The translations under genes were made by a program, and so were the position numbers. Shown here one piece after another: positions 6,495 through 13,855 of a stretch of 26,124 bases of DNA; position 1 is the first letter of the stretch, and every line of letters starts with the position of its first letter. The stretch is from IMG/VR virus record IMGVR_UViG_3300033986_000319, positions 1 to 26,124 of that record. One strand, given 5' to 3'. The notes under the pieces were generated by a model, which was not told the origin of the DNA, searched no databases, and saw only the letters and a program-made list of their open reading frames with translations. This stretch comes from a virus.

Positions 6495-7895
6495 GTGGCG
6501 GATATAGCTTTTCATAGGAAGTATAGACCTTTGACAATAAATGAATACATCGGGGACAGCATGAGGAGCATCCTTCTAAACAGGTTCTCAGATGAGGATA
6601 AACTTCCTCAGACGATTCTCCTCTATGGCATGAGAGGTTGCGGTAAGACTTCAGCAGCTCGTTTAATTGCGAAAGAATATTTATGTTTGAACAAGGTGGA
6701 TGGGCATGCCTGCGGTCAATGCGAAATGTGCCGTGAGGTGGAAGACAAATTAATAAAGGGTGAGGCAGGCGTAGAGGCCTTCGGTGTCCAGGAGCTAGAC
6801 ATCGCATCCGAAAGCGGTAAGGCTGCCATCGACAGCGTTCTCGAAGAAGCATTGATTGAGCCTCTTCCTCCACTTAAGTATAAAATCCTAATCCTTGACG
6901 AGTGTCATATGGCTACAAAGCAGGCTCAGAATAGACTTTTGAAAATAGTAGAGGAGCCTCCAAAGCATCTGGTGTTCATATTTTGCACAACTGACCCAGA
7001 GCAGTTGCTTGATACATTAAAAAGCAGGTGCCAACTTAAGATAGAAGTTAAAAAGCCATCAGTAGAAGACCTCGCTCAGAGGCTTCTACAAGTCTGTCAA
7101 AGTGAGGGCATTACAACTTCATTGGCGGCACTCAGAATTATAGCCAAAAAGGCGGATAGAATTCCAAGGGAAGCTCTAAACATACTAGAAAGCATAGCAA
7201 AAGAGTTTAACGGTGTAGTCACCATCGAGAACGTAAGGAAGAGGACGGGAGAAATTGCTTCGGAGATATACGCCGAGTATTATTCGGCAGCCAATAAGTC
7301 TTTGGAGGACATAATACTATTTGTAAAAAAGCTTAAGGATGGTAATGTAGCACTGAAGGACTTTATCAGAGGGCTTACAAGGTTTACTCTGGACAGCATA
7401 TATATTCGTTATGGCATAAATATAGATGAATATCCAGCAGATTATGTCAAGGCTGTGAAGGAAGTTTTCAAGGTATATACGGCTGATGAGCTAGACTTTA
7501 TACTACAGATTATTGAGCATGCAAATAAATTAATCGACAGTGATGAAACTAAGTCGGAGCTTGTGGTTGTAACTACAGCTATGAGGCTTGGCAAGGTAAA
7601 AATGCTTGAGGGAGGCCTAATAGACGCATTAGAGGCTGCCGAGAAGGAAAACAGAAAATCGTTAGAGAGGTACAGGAACATTGTAAATCAGGAGAGACTA
7701 GAGAGTAGAAGAACTATCAAGAAAGAGGTGGATAGTGCATTACTATTATCGGTGTTCGGCGAGCAGGTGATAGAAGTAAAGCCCGACAAGGATATTGAGC
7801 TACTTAAGAAAAATGAGTCTAAACCTGAGGTTGAAGATGCAGGCATGTTGTCGGATGAGGAGTTATTAGCTAAGTTCAATATAGGTAAATTATGA
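6495..7895 (+). CDS. dnaX: DNA polymerase III gamma/tau-type clamp-loader ATPase (DnaX-like)
   Basis: A 466-aa AAA+ protein of the DnaX type, which loads the sliding clamp onto primed DNA. In order: the N-terminal FHRKYRP block; Walker A GMRGCGKT (45-52); a four-cysteine zinc site (C64, C73, C76, C79); Walker B ILILDECH (131-138); sensor 1 FCTTD; and the SRC arginine finger (R178). The lid and collar regions follow. At 466 aa it is shorter than typical host tau (over 550 aa), and its C-terminal ~100 residues are a charged helix without a recognisable tau polymerase-binding domain, so it resembles a gamma-like form. The start is GTG at 6495, after AGGGGGT. An A AAA AAG heptamer in frame at 7325-7331 could allow a -1 shift. 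It is probably an element-borne copy, since no host replication genes flank it. Confidence 0.92.
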   Translation: MADIAFHRKYRPLTINEYIGDSMRSILLNRFSDEDKLPQTILLYGMRGCGKTSAARLIAKEYLCLNKVDGHACGQCEMCREVEDKLIKGEAGVEAFGVQELDIASESGKAAIDSVLEEALIEPLPPLKYKILILDECHMATKQAQNRLLKIVEEPPKHLVFIFCTTDPEQLLDTLKSRCQLKIEVKKPSVEDLAQRLLQVCQSEGITTSLAALRIIAKKADRIPREALNILESIAKEFNGVVTIENVRKRTGEIASEIYAEYYSAANKSLEDIILFVKKLKDGNVALKDFIRGLTRFTLDSIYIRYGINIDEYPADYVKAVKEVFKVYTADELDFILQIIEHANKLIDSDETKSELVVVTTAMRLGKVKMLEGGLIDALEAAEKENRKSLERYRNIVNQERLESRRTIKKEVDSALLLSVFGEQVIEVKPDKDIELLKKNESKPEVEDAGMLSDEELLAKFNIGKL

Positions 7896-7931
7896 GACAT
7901 GCAATATACAGGTTACATATATTTACTACAC

Positions 7932-7959
7932 AAATGCCCATTTCAAAGGGCATTTTTTT
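7932..7959 (+). terminator. Rho-independent terminator after the dnaX-like gene
   Basis: An 8-bp stem AAATGCCC/GGGCATTT (7932-7939 and 7948-7955) with an 8-base loop runs into seven T residues (7953-7959). It lies 36 bases after the dnaX-like stop and separates that unit from the long string starting at 8026. I find no convincing promoter between 7960 and 8010, though one is expected. Confidence 0.87.
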
Positions 7960-8025
7960 GTACGTGTAAATCAATAAAAGACAAAGCGAAAGATATTTTT
8001 ATTTGTAAAAAGGAGGTACTCGACA

Positions 8026-8898
8026 ATGAGAAAGCTCGTAGCGATTGTCTTATTGGGATTGATGGTGGCATGCTTGGTAGCAGTGCCAGCATTTGCGGAA
8101 GGAGAGGACAAGGCAACAAAGACCCTTGAAGAAGTAGTCAACAAAAATGCACAGGAGGTGCAGTCTCAGACACAGCAAACGACACAACAGCCAGGTCAGC
8201 CGGCAACAAATACAGGCAATACTACCCAGAAGAACAGCATAGATAGCGGTAAGGATATTATAAAGGACCTTGGTAAAGTTACCGATATGACTGAAAAGAT
8301 GCCTGAGGTGGAGAAAGCTGGTAACGGAATAAAGCGTATAGTAACAATACTGGTGCAGATTATATCTTATGTTATTACCTTTGGACTAGCTTTAAAGGTT
8401 GCACTAGACTTAATGTTTATCGGACTACCATTCACGAGAGGGCTTTTAGCTAATGGGTACACTGGAAATCCGCAGGCTGGCGCTGGTGGTATGCCAACCC
8501 CTAGTGGAATGACTCCTGGAATGGGTGTGGGCATGGGCATGCCTGGTATGGGTTACGGTGGATACGGAGGTTACGGATACCACAGGCCATTTGGTTTTTC
8601 ACCTTTTGGAGCTGGTGGAATGACGAATCCTGCAATGCAAGGCTCAGGGTTTTTTGGCAGAATACAGTGGGTTTCTAACGCGGCATTAAATGCTGTAGCA
8701 GCGGAAACTACAATAGGTCCTGACGGTAGGCCGGTCAGTCCTCTAAAAGTATATGCAAAGGACATGATGATTGTGCTCGTATTGACTCCTATACTGCTCG
8801 TGTTAGCAGTAACTGGAGTATTAACACAGCTAGGGTTTATGCTTGGTGAGCTTATATCTAATGCTCTCAGGAGCTTCGGAGGTAGTTTAGGTGCTTAA
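8026..8898 (+). CDS. Exported two-TM protein, paralog 1, with Gly/Met-rich loop
   Basis: A 290-aa protein with a clear signal peptide (cleavage after AFA, residue ~24), a Gln/Thr-rich region, TM1 at ~104-125 and TM2 at ~246-267. Between them is a low-complexity Gly/Met/Tyr-rich loop (~147-205, e.g. GMGVGMGMPGMGYGGYGGYG). Its core LDLMFIGLPF after TM1 and WVSNAALNAV before TM2 recur in the proteins at 10214 and 11070. The strong AAGGAGG site 9 bases before the ATG and its first place in the unit suggest good expression. In layout (signal peptide, two TM helices) it resembles VirB2-type pilins or small inner-membrane channel proteins of type IV systems, but no family signature is recognised. 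The next gene overlaps its end by 8 bases. Confidence 0.85.
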   Translation: MRKLVAIVLLGLMVACLVAVPAFAEGEDKATKTLEEVVNKNAQEVQSQTQQTTQQPGQPATNTGNTTQKNSIDSGKDIIKDLGKVTDMTEKMPEVEKAGNGIKRIVTILVQIISYVITFGLALKVALDLMFIGLPFTRGLLANGYTGNPQAGAGGMPTPSGMTPGMGVGMGMPGMGYGGYGGYGYHRPFGFSPFGAGGMTNPAMQGSGFFGRIQWVSNAALNAVAAETTIGPDGRPVSPLKVYAKDMMIVLVLTPILLVLAVTGVLTQLGFMLGELISNALRSFGGSLGA

Positions 8899-9196
8899 GT
8901 CAATAGAGGCATTGCGAAAGAAAAATGTTATTGAGCATAAGTATAATCTTAAAAGGCGTGAGGAGTTAAGCACGCTTAGGATTGAGTCGGCTTACAGGGC
9001 AAAGCTATACGATGAGATAAAAGTCATTGAGCTGTTGCTCAATGACGATAATGTAAAGTCGGTAGTCATTGAGGTGCCAAAGCAGCACATAACAAAGTTC
9101 TTAAGGGCAATATATGGTGAAGAATTCATGCAGTACAATATAACGCAACTCGATGAATACACCTTCGAAATAGGTAGAAAGATTGTCAACTTCTAA
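8891..9196 (+). CDS. Small hypothetical protein, 101 aa
   Basis: Not recognised. The GTG at 8891 overlaps the previous gene's end by 8 bases and has a GGAGG site 8 bases upstream (8878-8882), so translation is probably coupled. The first half is a highly charged helix (KYNLKRREELSTLRIESAYR onward) with coiled-coil character. The second half looks alpha/beta (VKSVVIEVPKQHITKFLRAI, then YTFEIGRKIVNF). There is no signal or TM segment, so it should be cytoplasmic and may be a partner of the preceding membrane protein. Confidence 0.78.
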   Translation: MLKSIEALRKKNVIEHKYNLKRREELSTLRIESAYRAKLYDEIKVIELLLNDDNVKSVVIEVPKQHITKFLRAIYGEEFMQYNITQLDEYTFEIGRKIVNF

Positions 9197-9216
9197 TACG
9201 GGAGGTGGTACATGAC

Positions 9217-9561
9217 ATGAAAAGCATGACTGTCCAAGAAAGAATCGACGACATAGTAAGGAGAAGCGGTTTCAGTGAGGAGATAGTGCGTCGTGTATTA
9301 AACGCGGAGAGGGAAAGCATATTAGAGTCATTAAAGCATGGTGAGAGGGCAACACTCATAGGGAGATGTACAATAGTACCAGAGTTGAGAAAGTCACTAG
9401 ACATCGGGGGTAAAATAAAGACAGTTATAAAGCTTAAAGCCTCACCAAGTTACTCTCTTGAGTCAGAGCTTGCTGGATTAGAAAGGTTTATCAAAGGAGA
9501 CACGGGCGATGACGATAATGATGAGGGGGTAATGTTAAGGCAATTACCAGGTTTGGTGTAG
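9217..9561 (+). CDS. HU/IHF-like DNA-binding protein
   Basis: A 114-aa protein whose first ~80 residues fit the HU/IHF pattern. An N-terminal helix-turn-helix (TVQERIDDIVRRSGFSEEIV) is followed by VRRVLNAERESILESLKHGE, then a strand pair (RATLIGRCTIVPELR) in the position of HU's 'GE-V-L-GFG-F' stretch. A shortened arm ends in IKLKASPSYSLESEL, similar to HU's C-terminal K-x-S-L end. The long DNA-wrapping beta arm is shorter than in HU. An acidic tail (GDTGDDDNDEG) is added. The ATG at 9217 is used because GGAGGT ends about 10 bases before it; GTG 9205 overlaps that site. It may bend or compact DNA for replication or transfer. Moderately sure. Confidence 0.6.
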   Translation: MKSMTVQERIDDIVRRSGFSEEIVRRVLNAERESILESLKHGERATLIGRCTIVPELRKSLDIGGKIKTVIKLKASPSYSLESELAGLERFIKGDTGDDDNDEGVMLRQLPGLV

Positions 9562-9573
9562 GGGGCATAGTAG

Positions 9574-10206
9574 ATGCTGTATGTTACACATAAGAGGTTC
9601 GCTATATTTTGGGCTTTGCTCGGTGTCATGTATCTGTATTATAAAGGCATGACAGAGATAAATTATTACTTAGCATTAATGCTTGTGGTGCCTTTTTCTA
9701 AAGTTGGAGCAGTGTTTCCTGACCTTGACCATGATTGGGAGAACGTGAAATTCAAAAACATACTTACTTGGGTAGTTAACAAGCTTATACATCTTACTGG
9801 TGGAAGGCACAGGAGTTGGCAGACACACAGCATAGATATAGCTGTTATTTGCACAATATTATCAGTGTACTTACCTGAAAAGCTGTACACTTTGGGTAAG
9901 GTATCACAGGTGAACAGAGAGGTTTTGAGCATTGTAATGATTGGTTTCTCGCTTGGGTGGCTGAGTCACATATTTTCAGATATGCTAACTACAGGTAAAG
10001 TTAAATTACTATGCTTTGCGAACTGGCATGTAGGTTTTGTGCCAAGAAGATTTCTTGGACTCCAGTTCAAGACAGGAGGGCAATGGGAATGGTTTGTTAG
10101 CTCAGTCACGGATAAAATAAACGTGATAATAACAATAGTGGCATTGGCATTCCCAGCTCTCTTAAAGTACAATGTCTTGGGCTTAATCTTAAAGATTAAG
10201 GGGTGA
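9574..10206 (+). CDS. YdjM/DUF457-type membrane-bound metal-dependent hydrolase
   Basis: A 210-aa multi-TM protein with the histidine/aspartate motifs of the YdjM-like (DUF457) family: H6 near the N-terminus, FPDLDH at 48-53, RHRSWQTHS at 78-86, and SHIFSDMLTTGKVKLL at 131-146. These residues are expected to hold metal ions at the membrane face. Family members are called putative inner-membrane hydrolases, and one E. coli member is under LexA control; the true substrate is not settled. Several TM helices surround the motifs (around 8-22, 28-46, 86-100, 117-131, 182-206). The gene follows the HU-like gene by 12 bases and is followed by the second two-TM paralog after 7 bases, so it belongs to the same unit. 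Its link to transfer is unclear; phospholipid or cell-wall precursor processing is possible. Confidence 0.75.
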   Translation: MLYVTHKRFAIFWALLGVMYLYYKGMTEINYYLALMLVVPFSKVGAVFPDLDHDWENVKFKNILTWVVNKLIHLTGGRHRSWQTHSIDIAVICTILSVYLPEKLYTLGKVSQVNREVLSIVMIGFSLGWLSHIFSDMLTTGKVKLLCFANWHVGFVPRRFLGLQFKTGGQWEWFVSSVTDKINVIITIVALAFPALLKYNVLGLILKIKG

Positions 10207-10213
10207 TGTAATC

Positions 10214-11044
10214 GTGAAGAGGTTTCTAACAGCGTACGTAGTAGCTGTATTGCTGACCGTGCTTGTGTTCCCTATTATTGCTTTCGCAGCTGATGGTGAT
10301 AACATATTCGAGAATAGCTACAGTGAAGATAACACTAACGCATACTTATCGGAGATATGTAAGGTAGATAAGTCAAAAGGAGCAATTATCCTCGATAAAA
10401 GAATAGAGGCCATCGTGAAAGAGTCAGATAGGTCCAATGCACCAAAAACCAAGCATTTGACAATTACCAAAGATGGCATTAGCTACACCAAGGATGTAAC
10501 CGATGATGCTTATAGGGAGCTTGTGACACTCGGCAGAGATGTATACGACAGAATGAAGGTTAAACAACGCATAGAGGAAATGGGTAGTAGTGTGAATGTA
10601 GAGGCTGATACCGGTAGAGCTTCTGTGATGCTATCCGGGCTGCAGCCACTCATAAGTTTAATAGTAGGTATTCTAGCATACCTTGTTGTTCTTGGCATGA
10701 CTTTATTTACGGCTATGGATATTTGTTTCATTACAATGCCTGTGTTCAGGAACAGGGTAGAAGAAATGAAGCAGTCGGGTAATGCAGCAATGGTTAAGTA
10801 CGGCAAGGATGGAGAACCAAAATTACGTTGGGTCAGTGATGAGGCACAGTATGCAGTAATTACATGCACAGTAGACTCAGGGAGGAACCCATTAACAGTT
10901 TACCTGCAAAAGAGAATATGGGCACACATCATGGTAGCTATAGTCATTTACATCCTGCTTACCGGTAACATCCAAATGATAGTTAATATAGCAATTAACT
11001 TCGTCAGCGGCATACTTGATATACTCAGCGACCTTGGACGCTAA
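10214..11044 (+). CDS. Exported two-TM protein, paralog 2
   Basis: A 276-aa protein with a signal peptide (cleavage after AFA, residue ~25), a ~115-residue extracytoplasmic domain rich in charged residues, TM1 at ~144-167, a loop, and TM2 at ~237-256, with a further amphipathic or hydrophobic helix to the end. After TM1 comes AMDICFITMPVFRNRVEEM and before TM2 LRWVSDEAQYAV and PLTVYLQKRIW, matching the proteins at 8026 and 11070 in order and spacing. The start is GTG at 10214 after GGGGTGAT. The loop contains the charged KYGKDGEPK. It is probably a pilin-like or channel component in the export apparatus, inferred from position and topology. Confidence 0.85.
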   Translation: MKRFLTAYVVAVLLTVLVFPIIAFAADGDNIFENSYSEDNTNAYLSEICKVDKSKGAIILDKRIEAIVKESDRSNAPKTKHLTITKDGISYTKDVTDDAYRELVTLGRDVYDRMKVKQRIEEMGSSVNVEADTGRASVMLSGLQPLISLIVGILAYLVVLGMTLFTAMDICFITMPVFRNRVEEMKQSGNAAMVKYGKDGEPKLRWVSDEAQYAVITCTVDSGRNPLTVYLQKRIWAHIMVAIVIYILLTGNIQMIVNIAINFVSGILDILSDLGR

Positions 11045-11069
11045 AAGAGAAGCGGGGTAGGTGTTATGA

Positions 11070-11528
11070 ATGAATCCTACAGATATAAAGGAGGGCATTG
11101 CAGAGCAGCTGAATGTTCCTTATGGGATAGACTTTGCAAAACTGGGAGAAATACAATACTTAGTAGATACAGTAGCATCCGTAATCCTTGGTGTGATTGC
11201 CTATTCAATAGTAGCCCTGCTTACAATAGTCACCGCTATAGACATTGCATACATTACTCTGCCAGCGTTCAGGGAAAGAGTACAGGCACTTAAATGGGAT
11301 GGGTCTAAGCATTTTTACTTAAGGGCGGTATCCAGAGATGCCATCCTGGCTGTTGAGGAGGCAGTTCTTTCGGACTCAGGTAAATCAGCAATATCAATTT
11401 ACCTTTGGAGAAGATTGAAGACATATATGATTAGTGTGACAATACTATTTATAATAGTTGGCGGTGGGGTGTTCATAAAGAACTTTATTGTAAATGTGAT
11501 TGTTACCATTTTAAGGGCATTCATGTAG
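11070..11528 (+). CDS. Two-TM protein, paralog 3 (short form)
   Basis: A 152-aa protein that has the same core as the proteins at 8026 and 10214 but lacks a signal peptide and the long N-terminal region. TM1 (residues ~36-57) runs into AIDIAYITLPAFRERVQAL, followed by LRAVSRDAILAV, then ISIYLWRRLK, then TM2 (~118-135) and a hydrophobic end. The ATG at 11070 is chosen to keep this frame; an ATG at 11066 opens a different frame with no homology. The upstream site is GGGGTAGGTG, the same as before the gene at 6030. This may represent the minimal form of the family. Confidence 0.84.
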   Translation: MNPTDIKEGIAEQLNVPYGIDFAKLGEIQYLVDTVASVILGVIAYSIVALLTIVTAIDIAYITLPAFRERVQALKWDGSKHFYLRAVSRDAILAVEEAVLSDSGKSAISIYLWRRLKTYMISVTILFIIVGGGVFIKNFIVNVIVTILRAFM

Positions 11529-11557
11529 CTACACGCAAGTGTAGCTATTATTTTATA
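11526..11557 (+). terminator. Hairpin over the stop codon, possible attenuator
   Basis: A perfect 9-bp stem (11526-11534 and 11539-11547) with a GCAA tetraloop includes the TAG stop of the two-TM paralog 3. A weak T-rich stretch follows (ATTATTTTAT). It could partially end transcription so that the paralogs are made in larger amounts than the large proteins downstream. Because the T tract is broken, full termination is doubtful. Confidence 0.55.
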
Positions 11558-11581
11558 TGGGACCTGGAGGTGGTGCGCTGT

Positions 11582-13840
11582 ATGCTAAAGAGGATAGCTT
11601 TAATCTTATGTATGATGAGCATGTTATTAATATTAACTGGATGTGAGGCCGCATGGGTTAAAAAGACAAACCTAGAGCAGGCTATGGGTAATCGTGCAGC
11701 TCTAAATCTTGAGCTTATAAATAGGCTTGTTAACAGCGGTTTACTTAGTGAGGACGCTGCAAAAGGTATGCGAGAGTCCTTGGAGAGATTAAAGGAGAAC
11801 CCATCGAGCTTAAATCCAAACCAGAGCATTTCGTGGTATCTTAACACAAGTATAGGGGAATGGAGTACTGAGCCAACACAGGATTCGACTTTTCCAAAAA
11901 GCAATGCACCAACTGGAAATAGTGGTAGGGACATACCGGATTCTGAGATTAAGCCATTAGATATTATTGCAGCTAACCAGTGGGCACAGCTTAACGCATT
12001 AATGACTTGCAAGGTATATGTGCTAAAGGAGCAGCCGGGACAGCCAGTAAATACAGACGAGATAAAAGGCCTACTTGAGGCAGCAAAGACGAAGACCGGA
12101 AGTGAGCAAGAAGAAGCATTCAATGCTTTAGTATCTAAGGGATATTTTAAGGATAGTGGGAAATATTTAACAGACCCTAATGACCCCAAGAATCAGATGG
12201 TGATTGTAACAAAACGTATAACAGAGACTGAGAGTGTTCCTGTGAGAGACTCTAAGAACAATATCATAGGACATGTGACAGTTAAGAGGAATTATGTTAA
12301 TGAGATGGGATATGACCTTGTAGTGTGCGACAAGGATAATATTCCAGTTGCTACATTAAGGTTCAGGGAGATAAACAAGGAGGCAGTAGACAAACTGCTT
12401 GGGGCTGGAGATGCTCCGAAAGATAAGTTTTTACTGGATATTAAAAATAAGAGAGCATTCTTACTTGAGTATCCTGCTTATTATATAAGCAGTGTAAGCC
12501 TTGATAAAGATGGCAACTATAAAACAAGTTTTAGTGAGTCAGACCTACTAGTTAATCTGCTATCCGGTAAGATTAAGGATAAAAGCGGGAAAGAACTCAA
12601 GCAATCAGAGAACATACAAGAGGTTTATGGGAGCAACGGAGCATTTGTTATATATGGAACGGGGGACATAAAGAACGTTGGTTTTGAGCAGGCTACTGTA
12701 AAGGGCGGCACTATAGTTCTTAGGGATTACCTTGAGTTGTCATATATGACTGGCGTGGTGAACGGCGAAGATTTTGTAACATTGGGCAGGCGCGTGCGCG
12801 TAAGTGATTTTGAGGGGAGCAAGCAGACTGTATTTGCTAACTTCATAAATAAAAAAGGCGAAGTTATGAAGGACACACCTAATATACTCATAAGCCATCT
12901 TATGGATATAGATTCTGGCGTAGACGGTAAGGCCATTAAGCTTGGAATAGTTACAGATACAGACGAAAAAGAAGGCGGAGGACAGGCTGGAGGCAACCAG
13001 CAAGGTAGCACTGGACAGAGCCAGGGCAACCAGGAGAATAGCAATAATACCGGAGACGAGAACGATACAGGGCTATTATCAGATGCCAACATAAACAGGG
13101 CTTTACTTAAGCCAATATACAAGGAGTCCATAAAGCCGACCACAAGATTCCCAGGCGAAAAGGTCGGTATAGCAAGTATGTCTAATTTAGGTAACAAGAT
13201 GATTTTTTATGGTATGGCAATCGACATGAGTCCTTTCGAGTCAGGTCTATATAACGGGTGGATAATGAGAGATGACTTAGAAGTAGGGAGCTTAACGTGG
13301 TGGAATAGGTGGTTGAACACCAAAGAGTTGGATTATGGTTATTCCATTGACCCTGAAATACTCAGGCAGTTTTTCATGGGAAATTACAGCTTCGACATTA
13401 TGAAAAGGGAAAACACAATTATATTCAATTTAGGCACAATTGCGAAGATACAACAGGGCTATAACGCGGAAGATAGAGCTAGAAATGTAAACTACTTCAG
13501 AACATTATTTGCTGGACTTGGGATACTTCTAATAGCATACGCGATAGTGCTGATGGCTGCATGGGTGTTCGATGTCAACCTGATAACAGGTCCTAAGCTA
13601 ATGAGTGTATTAACATTTGGGAAGTGGGAGGCAATAAGCAGTTATGAGGAGTTGCCTAATATGGAGTTGGGCGAGAAGCACTACATGACTTTTGAAAAGA
13701 CATTAAATAATTGCATTGTCATAATATGTATAGGTGTATTGTTGTTATTTATAGATGTTGTAGCTATAGTGAAACAGCTCATTGAAATATTCGGCGGCGT
13801 TGGAGAATGGATAGGAAAATCAATATTTAATAAAATGTAG
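11582..13840 (+). CDS. Large lipoprotein with C-terminal TM helices
   Basis: Not recognised. The ATG at 11582 gives a classical lipoprotein signal: MLKRIALILCMMSMLLILTGC with lipobox LTGC and Cys at residue 21; GGAGG lies 11 bases upstream. The mature 731-residue protein is mostly extracytoplasmic: a helical N-terminal region, an alpha/beta middle (RITETESVPVRDSKNNIIGH onward), and a Gly/Gln/Asn-rich linker (~465-500). Then comes a domain rich in Trp, with W positions near 560-590. Near the end are two hydrophobic helices (TLFAGLGILLIAYAIVLMAA at ~645 and CIVIICIGVLLLFIDVVAIV at ~715). Being anchored by a lipid and by TM helices is unusual. Next to the giant exported protein and before VirB4, it may be a core channel or cell-wall-spanning component. 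Confidence 0.85.
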   Translation: MLKRIALILCMMSMLLILTGCEAAWVKKTNLEQAMGNRAALNLELINRLVNSGLLSEDAAKGMRESLERLKENPSSLNPNQSISWYLNTSIGEWSTEPTQDSTFPKSNAPTGNSGRDIPDSEIKPLDIIAANQWAQLNALMTCKVYVLKEQPGQPVNTDEIKGLLEAAKTKTGSEQEEAFNALVSKGYFKDSGKYLTDPNDPKNQMVIVTKRITETESVPVRDSKNNIIGHVTVKRNYVNEMGYDLVVCDKDNIPVATLRFREINKEAVDKLLGAGDAPKDKFLLDIKNKRAFLLEYPAYYISSVSLDKDGNYKTSFSESDLLVNLLSGKIKDKSGKELKQSENIQEVYGSNGAFVIYGTGDIKNVGFEQATVKGGTIVLRDYLELSYMTGVVNGEDFVTLGRRVRVSDFEGSKQTVFANFINKKGEVMKDTPNILISHLMDIDSGVDGKAIKLGIVTDTDEKEGGGQAGGNQQGSTGQSQGNQENSNNTGDENDTGLLSDANINRALLKPIYKESIKPTTRFPGEKVGIASMSNLGNKMIFYGMAIDMSPFESGLYNGWIMRDDLEVGSLTWWNRWLNTKELDYGYSIDPEILRQFFMGNYSFDIMKRENTIIFNLGTIAKIQQGYNAEDRARNVNYFRTLFAGLGILLIAYAIVLMAAWVFDVNLITGPKLMSVLTFGKWEAISSYEELPNMELGEKHYMTFEKTLNNCIVIICIGVLLLFIDVVAIVKQLIEIFGGVGEWIGKSIFNKM

Positions 13841-13855
13841 CCGGAGGTGTTGTTA

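Noticed and set aside
7958-7986. Promoter with TTGTAC at 7958 for the unit at 8026
   Set aside because: No acceptable -10 box lies 16-18 bases downstream, and the hexamer overlaps the terminator T run.
7899-8129. Short + strand ORF after the dnaX-like gene
   Set aside because: It runs through the terminator at 7932-7959 and overlaps the signal-peptide gene at 8026 in another frame; no RBS supports it.
11066-11293. + strand ORF overlapping the start of paralog 3
   Set aside because: The frame from 11070 matches the paralog family, while this frame is Cys/Ser-rich with no pattern.
11548-12189. Antisense ORF of 213 codons over the lipoprotein gene
   Set aside because: It lies inside the clear lipoprotein gene, lacks a recognisable product, and the sense strand has a lipobox and RBS.
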